From Candidatus Dormiibacterota bacterium (GTDB lineage: Bacteria; Chloroflexota; Dormibacteria; Dormibacterales; Dormibacteraceae), in NCBI GenBank assembly GCA_003151935.1, contig PLYZ01000055.1, positions 1,249 through 65,248 of the forward strand: a stretch of 64,000 bases of DNA. The letters run 5' to 3'. This document shows positions 27,043 through 35,802 of the stretch, piece after piece. Each line of letters begins with the position of its first letter. Positions within the stretch are counted from its first letter, which is position 1. The notes under the pieces were generated by a model that was not told where the DNA came from, did no database searches, and saw only the letters and a program-made list of their open reading frames with translations. Both the position numbers and the translations under genes were made by a program.

Positions 27043-27806
27043 GTGATCCTCGCGAAAGCGATGTAGGGGTCGAAGTCGAATCTCTCGAGCTGCAGCTTGC
27101 CGATTCCAAGCGTGTCCATCAATGCGAGCGTCTCGCCCGGCCACAGCGGGTTGTCGAGCTCATCGAAGGCCACGATCGCGCCCTTCGGCATGCGGGGCAC
27201 GAAAGCTTCGAGGGCCGCTTTCGTGGGTTCGTACAGGTCGAAATCCAGGAAGAGGAGGCTGACCACCAGGTGCGGATGGTCCGCCACGAACCGGGGAATG
27301 GTCTGCGTCGCGTCCCCCTTGATCAGCTCCACCTTCGGTATGTGACCGAGGAAGCGGTCTTTGTCATAGAGCTCGATCAATTTCAAGAGCTCGGAGTACG
27401 AGTCGGCGCGAAGCGCGCCGGGCTCCGCCGTCTTCCAAGCCGGGCCTGTCTGGTCCTTGTCGCCGACGGCGGGGAATCCCGCGAAGCTGTCGAAGCCGTA
27501 GATCCGGCGCGTCAGGTTCGCCGGCTCGAGCACCGCACTGAGCTTGGCCCACGCCATGAGCCCAAAGCCGCGGTTCACGCCGCACTCGACGATCGAGCCC
27601 TTGACCGGGATGACGCGCTTGAAGATCTCGTAGAGCGCGAAGAACCTGGTCAGGTGCTGGCGCCGGACGTACTTGGGAAAATTCTCGAGCCGGATTTCCA
27701 CGGTGTCGTCGCTGGCGTTGAAAATCTTTTCGGTCTCCGGACCGACCGTCCGTTCCTGCTCGGTGCGGAGAGGCTTCGGGTCGGGGTGCTCGGTGCTACG
27801 ACTCAT
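27039..27806 (-). CDS. TylF/MycF-type macrocin O-methyltransferase-like protein
   Basis: A 255-residue protein with SIVECGVNRGFGLMAWAKLS (SAM motif), IYGFDSFAGFPAVGDKD, VELIKGDATQTIPRFVADHP and LLFLDFDLYEPTKAALEAFVPRMPKGAIVAFDE. This is the TylF family, which O-methylates sugars using a metal. ATG 27806 is chosen over the longer track ORF because it overlaps the end of the preceding gene by only 11 bp and matches family length. A sugar methylation role fits the operon. Confidence 0.87.
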   Translation of the reverse strand: MSRSTEHPDPKPLRTEQERTVGPETEKIFNASDDTVEIRLENFPKYVRRQHLTRFFALYEIFKRVIPVKGSIVECGVNRGFGLMAWAKLSAVLEPANLTRRIYGFDSFAGFPAVGDKDQTGPAWKTAEPGALRADSYSELLKLIELYDKDRFLGHIPKVELIKGDATQTIPRFVADHPHLVVSLLFLDFDLYEPTKAALEAFVPRMPKGAIVAFDELDNPLWPGETLALMDTLGIGKLQLERFDFDPYIAFARIT

Positions 27807-29733
27807 CGGTGACCCGGCGCGCGTCGCGCTTTCTCTCGATGCGGGGTTCCTCGTGGCGGCGCAGCGGGTGGTCGCTGGCCGCGACCTTGAGCGTGCGCAC
27901 GAGCTCGTCGGTGCGGCCGTCGCGCGCCAGCTCATCGAGGCGCGTGATGGTCCAGTCGAGGTCCTCCGGGCTGAAGCTGTTCGGCGAGACCACCTCCATG
28001 ATCGCCGGATGGTCGGTGGGTCGCGACCCTTCATCGGGTCCGAGCAGCTCCTCGTGCAGTCGCTCGCCCGGCCGCAACCCTGTGTAGACGATCTCGATGT
28101 CGGCGCCAGGGCGCAGGCCCCGCGCACGGACAAGCGCTTCGGCAAGGCTGACGATCATCATCGGCTCGCCCATATCGAGCATGTACAGGTGCCCTCCCGT
28201 GGCGATGGTCAGCGTCGTGATGACAAGAGACACCGCCTCTCGGATGGTCATCATGTAGCGCGTCATGTCGGGGTGGGTGATGGTCACCGGACCGCCCTGC
28301 TCGATCTGCCTCTCGAAAAGCGGGACGACGCTGCCGCGGCTGCCGACGACGTTGCCGAACCGGACGGCCCAGCAGGTCATATCGCTCTGGCGGCCGAGGA
28401 TCATCTGCTCGCACAGGCGCTTGGTGCAGCCCATGACCGAATAGCGCGCCACCGCCTTGTCCGTCGAAATGAGAACGAATCTCTTGACACCCGCCGCCTC
28501 GGCGCAGCGAATCGTGTTGTAGGTGCCGACCACGTTGGTGATCACGGCCTGCGCGGGATACATCTCCAGCATCGGCACGTGCTTGTAGGCGGCGGCGTGG
28601 AAGACGAGGTCAGGGCGCTCCTCGGCAAAGAGCCGGATCATCGGCTCGCGGTCGGTGATCGAGATGAGCGCTTCCTTGACGTCGATCGACATCGCCATGC
28701 GCAGCTCCTCGGCGATGTCGAAAAGGCCGCTCTCGTTGTTGTCGACGAGCACGAGCCTGTGCGGATGCAGACCCGCAAGGAGGCGGCTCAGCTCCGACCC
28801 GATCGATCCTGCGGCGCCCGTGACGAGGACCGTCTTGCCCGCCACCTCGTCGCGAGCCTGCTCGACCTCGAGCTCGCGATGCGTGCGGCCGACGAGATCG
28901 TCGGCCGAAAGCTGGCGGAGCCGGGCTCCGCCGTGGCGGTGCATCCAGTGATCCGCACCCGGCACGATGAAAAGCGGCAGCCCCGCCTCCAGGCAGGCAT
29001 TGAGCATCTTCTTGTCTTTTGGCTGCGTGTCCCGGTCGAGCACGAAGGCGACGCCGTCCGCCTGCGTCGATTTGAGGAGGTGCGCCAGGTTGTCCGAGTG
29101 CCCGACCACCGGCACGCCTAGCACGGTGTGGTTCAGCTGCTTCGGGTCCATCGTCACGATTGCGATCGCCTGCCACTCCGGTCCCGGGGACTGGACCAGC
29201 TCCTTGACCGCCGGGTGAGAAGCGGAGGAGGCGACGATCAACAGCCGGCTGCCCGTCGCCGGTGCCCGCGAAAGCAGGCGGGGCAACAGGCGGAAGACCC
29301 CGATCGCCATCAACGCGGCGGGCGCGGCGAGCAGCGGAACGGCAAGCCGGAAGACCCTGTATTCCTGCGGCAGCGCCCAGTTGGCCAGGGTGATGATGAT
29401 CGACGCTTCAGCGACGGCGAACGCCGTGGCGATCGCGTCGTGGATGCCGGCCACCTTCCAGATCCGGCGGTAGAGGCCAAAGCGGGCTTCCGCCGCGCCC
29501 ATCGCCAGCACGACGAAAGCGACCGACAGCACTAGCAGCAGGCCCGACTGCAAACCCGTGATGACGCGTCCGCCGTAGTTCAGCTGCTGGAAGGCCTCCA
29601 GCATGATCCAGAAGATCACGACTTCGATCGCGAAACCGGGACTGTAGCGGACGAGCGCGCGGGCCTTGCGGGCAACCAGTGAGTCGGCTGGAACCGTGGG
29701 CGCCGGCTCGGGGACGGGGGTGAGGGTGCTCAT
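27796..29733 (-). CDS. Membrane-anchored nucleotide-sugar 4,6-dehydratase (CapD/PglF/WbpM family)
   Basis: A 645-residue two-part protein. About four N-terminal membrane helices (residues 30-140) are followed by a CoA-binding-like Rossmann domain. An SDR domain from about residue 300 starts TVLVTGAAGSIGSELSR and includes ADLVFHAAAYKHVPMLE and STDKAVARYSVMGCTKR. The Met-X-X-X-Lys in place of Tyr-X-X-X-Lys matches WbpM/PglF enzymes that make UDP-4-keto-6-deoxy-HexNAc. ATG 29733 is preferred over the upstream track start. It supplies the keto-sugar for the DegT aminotransferase. Confidence 0.92.
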   Translation of the reverse strand: MSTLTPVPEPAPTVPADSLVARKARALVRYSPGFAIEVVIFWIMLEAFQQLNYGGRVITGLQSGLLLVLSVAFVVLAMGAAEARFGLYRRIWKVAGIHDAIATAFAVAEASIIITLANWALPQEYRVFRLAVPLLAAPAALMAIGVFRLLPRLLSRAPATGSRLLIVASSASHPAVKELVQSPGPEWQAIAIVTMDPKQLNHTVLGVPVVGHSDNLAHLLKSTQADGVAFVLDRDTQPKDKKMLNACLEAGLPLFIVPGADHWMHRHGGARLRQLSADDLVGRTHRELEVEQARDEVAGKTVLVTGAAGSIGSELSRLLAGLHPHRLVLVDNNESGLFDIAEELRMAMSIDVKEALISITDREPMIRLFAEERPDLVFHAAAYKHVPMLEMYPAQAVITNVVGTYNTIRCAEAAGVKRFVLISTDKAVARYSVMGCTKRLCEQMILGRQSDMTCWAVRFGNVVGSRGSVVPLFERQIEQGGPVTITHPDMTRYMMTIREAVSLVITTLTIATGGHLYMLDMGEPMMIVSLAEALVRARGLRPGADIEIVYTGLRPGERLHEELLGPDEGSRPTDHPAIMEVVSPNSFSPEDLDWTITRLDELARDGRTDELVRTLKVAASDHPLRRHEEPRIERKRDARRVTDES

Positions 29734-29778
29734 AGGCTGGTAAGAGTGTCGCAAATAGGCCCCCCCCACGCTCGACCC

Positions 29779-29840
29779 GCCATCTGGGCGGAATTGGCCG
29801 CATCAGCCGCCCGGGATTCGACCAACCGTGCCCGCATGGC
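29779..29840. repeat. Dispersed paired repeat, copy A (overlaps a gene 3' end)
   Basis: GCCATCTGGGCGGAATTGGC (29779-29798) and ACCAACCGTGCCCGCATGGC (29821-29840) are 42 bp apart. On the minus strand a frame reads RLVESRAADAANSAQM, matching RLVDSKAAPDTANSAQM at the C-terminus of the fused Wzx-Wzy gene (copy B). It covers the last codons of the AbiEi-like gene. Confidence 0.6.
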
Positions 29841-30711
29841 GCGCACCAAGGCCGTCACGTACTTGCATCGCAACTGCATCGGGAGTCGCGTATACGTCCG
29901 CGGCGGTGAAGCGGAGCAAGCGAAGCCCGGCGCCAACCAGGCCGTTCTGGCGGCGGTTATCGTCCACCAGCCGATCACGGTGGTTGCCGCCGTCATATTC
30001 GATTGCGAGGCGCTGACGGGGATAAAACAGGTCGGGACGGCCTAAGAAACGACCCTGGTCGTCATGAATGGAAACTTGGACCTCGGGCCGCGGAAGTCTG
30101 GCGAGCACGAGGAGCATCCGCAGCCGAGTCTCCATCGCAGATTCGGCCTCAGGCTCGGCCAGGTCAACCACACGCCGAAGCCGAGCGACGCCTTTGGCTC
30201 CCGAATGCCCGGCGACATAAGCGCGCAGCTCGGCGATGGTGACCAGCGCTGCATGAAGGAACAGGTCTGCGGCAACGACTCCTTCGGTCAGCGGATCTCT
30301 GCCTCCGAGATCAATGACCGTACGCAGTGCCGAGGAGGTCGGCAGACCACGCCGACGCACGATCTCCTCGCGAGCGAGGGCCGCGCGGCGAACAGATGCG
30401 CCAGACCGGCGCCCGCTGCCGAAAGGTTCCGGGATGGTCACTTCGATCGGATCGCAGGGCACCACGTCCAGCCCGTGAAGCCAGGCCGCGGTGCGGCCGG
30501 AAAAAGCGGCGCCGGCCGGCAATCGCCTGGCGACCGCGCTCAGCATCAGTTGCGGACTTTCCTTCAAGCCCACCCAGCGGTAGAGACCTGAGCCCAGTCG
30601 CCGATAGCCGGCTCCTCGCAATTTGCCTCGGGCGATGCCCGCGGCCCTGGCTTCCGCAGTCGTGAACGGCCCGTTCCTGAGCGCGACAGGCACCGATGGT
30701 CTTGCTGGCAC
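29803..30711 (-). CDS. AbiEi-type antitoxin-like protein with C-terminal DUF559 nuclease-like domain
   Basis: A 302-residue protein. The N-terminal half has a winged-helix AbiEi-like pattern (FTTAEARAAGIARGKLRGAGYRRLGSGLYRW, then FSGRTAAWLHGLD). The C-terminal part has RPDLFYPRQRLAIEYDGGNHR, the DUF559 PD-(D/E)XK-like core. Such fusions are widespread and poorly understood in actinobacteria. No AbiEii toxin gene is adjacent. It interrupts an otherwise uniform polysaccharide operon on the same strand, with paired repeats at both sides. Start ATG 30711. Confidence 0.8.
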   Translation of the reverse strand: MPARPSVPVALRNGPFTTAEARAAGIARGKLRGAGYRRLGSGLYRWVGLKESPQLMLSAVARRLPAGAAFSGRTAAWLHGLDVVPCDPIEVTIPEPFGSGRRSGASVRRAALAREEIVRRRGLPTSSALRTVIDLGGRDPLTEGVVAADLFLHAALVTIAELRAYVAGHSGAKGVARLRRVVDLAEPEAESAMETRLRMLLVLARLPRPEVQVSIHDDQGRFLGRPDLFYPRQRLAIEYDGGNHRDRLVDDNRRQNGLVGAGLRLLRFTAADVYATPDAVAMQVRDGLGARHAGTVGRIPGG

Positions 30712-30742
30712 CGAGCCAGCATCACCAGCCCGGCCCGATAAC

Positions 30743-33262
30743 TCAACCTAAGTCGTTAACGATGACCATCTGGGCCGAATTGGCTGTATCCGGAGCGGCT
30801 TTGGAGTCGACCAATCGTGACCGAAAGGCGAAGTCCAGCCCGAGCTTGAATGCGAGGATCCCGAAGATCCACAGGCCGCGGTCGCTGGGGATGTCCCCGC
30901 TCAGGTTCGAGACGGTGAAGAACACCGCGACGATCATCATCACTCCCGCGATCGCGGGGGAACCTCTTTTGATGCCGGCCCATAACAGGGCGAGGCAGCC
31001 CCCGATCAGCGGCGCAAAGATGAGCAGGAACCCGATGAGCCCTGTCTCCGATGCAACCTCGAGCGGCACGTTGTGCGGGTATTGATAGAAATTGCCAGGG
31101 CTATCAGAGTTGGCAACGGCGCCCGCGAAAGAACCCAGGCCTGTGCCCAGGATGGGGTCTTGCGCGAGGAGCTGGAAGCCGCGATACAGCATCTTGTCGC
31201 GATCCCCGGCGTTCCCCTCGAGGCTGATCAGGCGGTCGGTGATGCAGTTGCAGTACGTGTGCGGGGCCCTGTTGAAAGTGATCGCGATTGCTCCTCCGGT
31301 CAAGACCACCAGGACCAGCGGCAGCGCGACGTATCTGCTCGCCAGCGCATTGCGAAGCGCGTTTGGCTTGTCACGGGTCTCGCGCACGTACCTTGCTGCC
31401 GCCCAGTACGCCGCCGACAGGAGCAGCGCGATGGCGAACGCGACGAGCGACTGGCGCGCGCCCGCGAAGATGATCCCTGCGACACCCAGCACACCGATCG
31501 CGGCCGAGGCCCAGATGTTCTTCACCAGCCAGGGCTGCACCGCGATCAGCGTCCCGAGCGCGATCAGGTCGCCCTGCCAGCTGTAGCGGTCCGCGCCCAG
31601 GAACTTGTCACCCAGCAGCGCGACCGTGATGAGGGCGATCGCCGCGCCGATCGCGAGCTGCGATCCCGCCGCGGGCCAAGCGTCTTCGGCCCGCTCGACG
31701 ATCATCGCCACCGCGGCGGCGATGGGCAGGATGACGAACACGAAGTACTCGTACTTCGAGGTCCCGTAGCTCACCTGGGCGCTGTCGAGATGGAGCAGGT
31801 ATTTCGTGCGGAGCCACGAGACGGTCATCCAGACCGCGACCGCGCCGATGTAGGCGAGCATCAGCCGGTTGGTGTGGTTGAAGCGGAACGAGAACGCGGC
31901 CACCACCACATAGGCAACCGTGATCCCCAGCGCCAGCGCGGGTCGCTGAGGCGAGCTCGCGAGGATCGCGACCGGCAGCGCCGCCAGCATCGCGAGCCGC
32001 GCCAGCCCCCGAGCGCTGCGGTCCACCGGACCGGCGAAGACGTGCGCGATGCGGTTTACCTCGATCACGGTGAGCCCGGCGAGAAGCCAGAGGGCAAGCA
32101 CGAAGGCGAGCACGGCCCCGGTCGTGGGGTCGGCGACGCGCCGCAGCACGAACGCCAGCACGAGCGCGAACACGAAAGAGATCGCGAGGTTGCGAGCGTT
32201 GATCGGCCGCACGTGGTGGGCGTCGATCACGCTGCGGAGGGTTACGTAGGCAGCCCACGGCAGCGCGCCGATGAGCGTCAGCCGCAGAACGGTGACCCCA
32301 GCGCTGAAGCTCGGGCCGAGATAGATGTTCACGATCGGTCCGGCGAACACCTCGAGCAGCACGACTACGACCAGCGTTCCCGCGAGGGTGATGCCGACGA
32401 CCTCGACCACCTCGGTCCGCAGCTGCCTCACCTTTCCGGCCGCGAGCAAGCGCGCCGCGGCCGGCAGGAGCAGGAAGCTGACCGGAGTCAGGCTGGAGCC
32501 GATCATGCTCACCGCCGCGACGCCGAACGCGACGATGCCCGCCACGCGGATGTCCGCCGCCTGCGCGATGAGGATGCCCGGCATCGCGAACAGGAGCAGG
32601 GAGAAGAAATCGCCCGGCATTCGCGGTACGCCGAAGCGCGTCATCTCGCGTAGGCGTTCCTTGATGCCCGTGAGGTTGAAAGGCAGCCTCACCAGGGCGA
32701 TCCCGGACGCGATCGTCCAGCCGATTCCCATCGCGTAGAGGATCCAGGCGACCGATCCGTGGAAGAGCACGATCGCGGCGAGCGGCAGCAAGCCCATGTT
32801 GACCGCCATCAGGACGTTCGCGGCCTGGATCCGGTGGAGGCCGCGCAGGTAGCCATAGGCGACGGAGTGCAGCCCGCTGCCGGCAAGCAGGACAGGCAGG
32901 GCGAGGACGAGGCTCGCATAGCTTTCCGAACCGAAGAAGACGTGGCTCCAGAAGCCGGCGGCGACGAGCAGTACGACGCTGACAGCCGCGACCCCACCCG
33001 TGAGGACCATCAGCGCGGCCGCGGCGTATCCGGGGGACTTGCCGGATTTCTCCTCCTCGGCGTAGGCGACGTAACGCGCGACTCCGAGGTCCGCGCCCAG
33101 CAAGACGAGGGGCGCCAGGAGCGATAGCGTGCGGCGCGACAGGGAGTATTCCCCGAAGCCTTGCGTTCCCGAGTAGGCGGCGATCAGCTTGAACGCAAGC
33201 AGGTAGCTTCCGATCACAACGCCCTCGGCGAGGAAGGTCGTCGCGTAGTTGAAGCGCTTCAC
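30743..33262 (-). CDS. Fused Wzx-like flippase and Wzy/WaaL-like O-antigen polymerase or ligase
   Basis: An 839-residue integral membrane protein. Residues 1 to about 420 match the polysaccharide transporter (Wzx/MATE-like) family: repeated helices, FGEYSLSRRTLSLLAPLVLLGADLG and FGVPRMPGDFFSLLLFAMPGILIAQAADI. From about 430 another set of roughly ten helices carries the O-antigen ligase/polymerase hallmark GTGLGSFAGAV and YPHNVPLEVASETGLIGFLLIF (from about 728). It is one continuous frame with no internal stop. The last codons are encoded by the dispersed paired repeat. ATG 33262 overlaps the GT4 stop. These functions are usually on separate polypeptides. Confidence 0.85.
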   Translation of the reverse strand: MKRFNYATTFLAEGVVIGSYLLAFKLIAAYSGTQGFGEYSLSRRTLSLLAPLVLLGADLGVARYVAYAEEEKSGKSPGYAAAALMVLTGGVAAVSVVLLVAAGFWSHVFFGSESYASLVLALPVLLAGSGLHSVAYGYLRGLHRIQAANVLMAVNMGLLPLAAIVLFHGSVAWILYAMGIGWTIASGIALVRLPFNLTGIKERLREMTRFGVPRMPGDFFSLLLFAMPGILIAQAADIRVAGIVAFGVAAVSMIGSSLTPVSFLLLPAAARLLAAGKVRQLRTEVVEVVGITLAGTLVVVVLLEVFAGPIVNIYLGPSFSAGVTVLRLTLIGALPWAAYVTLRSVIDAHHVRPINARNLAISFVFALVLAFVLRRVADPTTGAVLAFVLALWLLAGLTVIEVNRIAHVFAGPVDRSARGLARLAMLAALPVAILASSPQRPALALGITVAYVVVAAFSFRFNHTNRLMLAYIGAVAVWMTVSWLRTKYLLHLDSAQVSYGTSKYEYFVFVILPIAAAVAMIVERAEDAWPAAGSQLAIGAAIALITVALLGDKFLGADRYSWQGDLIALGTLIAVQPWLVKNIWASAAIGVLGVAGIIFAGARQSLVAFAIALLLSAAYWAAARYVRETRDKPNALRNALASRYVALPLVLVVLTGGAIAITFNRAPHTYCNCITDRLISLEGNAGDRDKMLYRGFQLLAQDPILGTGLGSFAGAVANSDSPGNFYQYPHNVPLEVASETGLIGFLLIFAPLIGGCLALLWAGIKRGSPAIAGVMMIVAVFFTVSNLSGDIPSDRGLWIFGILAFKLGLDFAFRSRLVDSKAAPDTANSAQMVIVNDLG
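30765..30829. repeat. Dispersed paired repeat, copy B (inside the 3' end of the fusion gene)
   Basis: ACCATCTGGGCCGAATTGGC (30765-30784) and ACCAATCGTGACCGAAAGGC (30810-30829), 45 bp apart. It encodes the C-terminal RLVDSKAAPDTANSAQMVIVN of the Wzx-Wzy fusion. Related to the pairs at 12373 and 29779. Confidence 0.6.
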
Positions 33263-34479
33263 GCCGGCACCGGTTCCTTCTCGAATACGTCGAGCAGGCG
33301 AGCGGCCAGGCCCGGGATGTTGTGGTGCTCCAGGAGGTACCGGCGGCCGCGTTCTCCCATCTCGATCCGCTCGCTCGGCGTCAGCGCGACGAGCCGCTCG
33401 ACGGCGTCGGCCAGGACTTCGGGATCGCCTGGTGGCACGCTGAATCCCGCCTCGGCGTCGCGGACCGGATCGTAGGTCGACTTTCCGAAGAAGACGATCG
33501 GCCTTCCGGCCGCGAGGTAGTCGGTGAGCTTGTTGAGGCTGATGCCAAATCGGTACAGAGGCAGGTCGCGCAGCCCATAGATGAATGCGTCCGCCTCGCC
33601 CATCACCTTGCCCACCTCGCGCTTGGGCACGGCGGGGCGGAACTCGACGTTGTCCAGCCGCTCGTCATGCGCGCGCTTGATCAGTGCCTCGCGCTCCTGC
33701 CCCGAGCCGATCATCACGAACTTGACGTCGTCGCGGCCGCGCTTGTGGAGCGCGGCGGCGGCGTCGAGGATGCTGTCGAGCGAGTTGGACGCTACGAAGC
33801 CGCCCAGGAACATGATCCGGAAAGGTCTTCCCTGTCCACCCTCGTAAGGCTCCAGCTCTTCGTAACGCCCGAGCTCGACACCGTGCGGCACCCACAGGAT
33901 CTTGGACGGCGAAACGCCCTGCGACTCGACGTAAGCGTCCGTGTGGCGCCACAGCATGACGATGCGTTCGGCATGGGTGAAGAGGTAGCGCTCGAGCCGT
34001 CTCATCCAGCGCGCCGGGCGGCCGTCGGGGCTCAGCCGGCCGAAATCAATGAGGGTCTCGGGCCACAGGTCGGTGACCTCGAAGAAGAATCGCGCGCCCT
34101 TGACGCGGGCAATGAAAAGACCGGTCAGGGCAGCCAGCGGGTGGACCGAGACGCCGACGACCACCTGTGGCCGTTCGCGTCGGACGACGCCCGCGGCAAA
34201 CGCGAGAACGCTGAACACGAGCATGTTCAAGACGCGGCGCCAGTCGTTGCGACGGTAACCGGGGGCGTTGATCCAGACGTAGAGCACGCCCTCGATGTTT
34301 TCCTGCCGCCAGAGCCGCCAGCCGAGCTTGCGCGCCGGGCGGAAGTGATAGTGGCTGAAGCTGCAGACGAAGATGGTCGTGGGGTGCCCCTTCTCGACGA
34401 ACCGCCGCCCGATGTCGAAGCTTCGGGTGGCCAGCCCGTCGGGAGGATCCGCGTAGTGGTTGACGATCCAGATCCGCAT
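33259..34479 (-). CDS. Family 4 glycosyltransferase (WbuB-like)
   Basis: A 406-residue GT-B enzyme. The start MRIWIVNHYADPPDGLATRSFDIGRRF and the donor-site segment LPLYRFGISLNKLTDYLAAGRPIVFFG match WbuB/ WbpH-type transferases. FEVTDLWPETLIDFG and VPHGVELGRYEEL are further family features. It transfers a sugar from a nucleotide donor to the lipid-linked precursor on the cytoplasmic side. Its stop overlaps the start of the fused flippase-polymerase (ATGA), so synthesis and export are translationally coupled. Confidence 0.9.
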   Translation of the reverse strand: MRIWIVNHYADPPDGLATRSFDIGRRFVEKGHPTTIFVCSFSHYHFRPARKLGWRLWRQENIEGVLYVWINAPGYRRNDWRRVLNMLVFSVLAFAAGVVRRERPQVVVGVSVHPLAALTGLFIARVKGARFFFEVTDLWPETLIDFGRLSPDGRPARWMRRLERYLFTHAERIVMLWRHTDAYVESQGVSPSKILWVPHGVELGRYEELEPYEGGQGRPFRIMFLGGFVASNSLDSILDAAAALHKRGRDDVKFVMIGSGQEREALIKRAHDERLDNVEFRPAVPKREVGKVMGEADAFIYGLRDLPLYRFGISLNKLTDYLAAGRPIVFFGKSTYDPVRDAEAGFSVPPGDPEVLADAVERLVALTPSERIEMGERGRRYLLEHHNIPGLAARLLDVFEKEPVPA

Positions 34480-34495
34480 GTTGCGGAGTCTCGCC

Positions 34496-35683
34496 CTATT
34501 TGCGCGTCGAGAGCGACTCGGTCACCTCAACGGCACCGCGTACCAGGTCGATGAGAACCGGGCTGAGCTGACGGAGCGCGTCGACGTTGGTGTCGCGGTG
34601 CTTGAGGGCGATGACGACGGCGTCGAACCGCGTTTCGGGCATGGAACGCACCAGCTCGACGTCCTTAGGAAAGTTGGCGCTGTCCACGATCGGGTCGTAC
34701 ACGACCACCGAATGATGCTTCGCCAGGCCGCGCGCGAACGCGATAGCGGCCGAAGCGCGCGCGTCAGGGTAGTTGGGCTTGTAGGACGCTCCGACCACGA
34801 GCACGCGGCCGCGCTCGATGCCGCTCGCGGACAGCAGCTCGCGCAGGTGGCCCGCGACGCGTTCGATGATCTGCTCGTTGCCGGTGACGGCGTCCTGGAG
34901 GATGGGCATCTCGAGGCCGTTCTGTCGCGCCGCATCGAGCAGGTAGCGCGGCATCGTTGGGATGCATGTTCCGCCTGCGCCCACGCCGGGCTGATGCGCC
35001 ATGAAGGCGAACGGCTTGGTCGCGGCCGCGTCGATCACGTCGGCCGCCACTATGCCCAGGCGCCGGCACAGCTCGGCGAACTCATTGATAAAGGAGATGT
35101 TCACCAGTCGAAATGAGTTCTCGAGAAGCTTGGACGCCTCGGCCACCTCGATCGGGTCGACCGGATGGGTGGTCACCCCGGCCTGCTTGTACAGATCGAT
35201 CGTGAGTTTCATCGCCTCGACGGTCAACGCCCCGACCACGCGCGGGATCTCGCCCAGCTCGGTGCCTCGGCCCGGGTCGAAACGCTCGGGCGCGTGAGCC
35301 ACGAGGCGCCCATTGGCGCCGAAACGTGCGGCCAGCTCGCGGGTGAAGCCGATCGGCACCGTGCTGGCGACGACGACCAACCTCTCCTTCTCATCGAGCG
35401 ACTGCGCGTCCGCGACGAAGCGGTCGAACGCGGCCATGCTGTTCTCGCCGGAGGGGGAGAGGTTGGGAAGGCAGAGGATGAGCGCGTCGGCATCATTCAG
35501 GTCGCCGATCCGAGTGCTGAGGCGCGAGCCCGCTTGCGAGCCGAGAGCTTTGATCCGCGGTTCGGAAACGTCGAATCCAACGGTCTCGCGGCCGGTACGC
35601 TGCCAGAGGGCGAGCTCTTGCGATCCGATGGTGCCGAGGCCGACCACGCCGACCCTTGAGATGGGGTTCAAATGAGCATCCAT
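34496..35683 (-). CDS. Nucleotide-sugar dehydrogenase (UDP-ManNAcA/UDP-Glc dehydrogenase family)
   Basis: A 395-residue NAD-dependent enzyme that oxidises C6 of a UDP-sugar to a uronic acid. It has RVGVVGLGTIGSQELALW, STVPIGFTREL, HAPERFDPGRGTELGEIPRVVG, KLLENSFRLVNISFINEFAELC and the catalytic cysteine region GVGAGGTCIPTMPRYLL. The C-terminal domain has VGASYKPNYPDARAS. This is closest to the WecC/WbpA branch, so UDP-ManNAc or UDP-GlcNAc is a likely substrate. It is the first gene of the minus-strand polysaccharide unit and diverges from the NUDIX operon. Confidence 0.9.
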   Translation of the reverse strand: MDAHLNPISRVGVVGLGTIGSQELALWQRTGRETVGFDVSEPRIKALGSQAGSRLSTRIGDLNDADALILCLPNLSPSGENSMAAFDRFVADAQSLDEKERLVVVASTVPIGFTRELAARFGANGRLVAHAPERFDPGRGTELGEIPRVVGALTVEAMKLTIDLYKQAGVTTHPVDPIEVAEASKLLENSFRLVNISFINEFAELCRRLGIVAADVIDAAATKPFAFMAHQPGVGAGGTCIPTMPRYLLDAARQNGLEMPILQDAVTGNEQIIERVAGHLRELLSASGIERGRVLVVGASYKPNYPDARASAAIAFARGLAKHHSVVVYDPIVDSANFPKDVELVRSMPETRFDAVVIALKHRDTNVDALRQLSPVLIDLVRGAVEVTESLSTRK

Positions 35684-35721
35684 ACGGTATCAGGCGATCC
35701 TGCGCGTCGGCATCCACAGAA

Positions 35722-35751
35722 TTGCCTCCCCGAGTGCGCCCCAAGTATGAT
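35722..35751 (+). promoter_or_regulatory. Candidate promoter for the NUDIX-epimerase-dehydrogenase operon
   Basis: TTGCCT (35722-35727), an 18-bp spacer and TATGAT (35746-35751) form a good sigma70-type promoter in the 119-bp divergent gap. Predicted transcription from about 35758 supports GTG 35803, not the upstream track ORF start, as the first codon. Confidence 0.6.
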
Positions 35752-35802
35752 TTGGTGGACCATGAGGCGTTCAGGGCTGCACCCGGTGGATTCGGTGCGC
35801 GG

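Noticed and set aside
27673-29121. 482-residue plus-strand ORF opposite the CapD-like gene
   Set aside because: Antisense shadow with no recognisable motif, overlapping two well-supported genes.
31073-32653. 526-residue plus-strand ORF
   Set aside because: It is the antisense shadow of the Wzx-Wzy fusion gene, rich in Arg/Asp/His repeats typical of GC-rich opposite-strand frames, and has no domain pattern.
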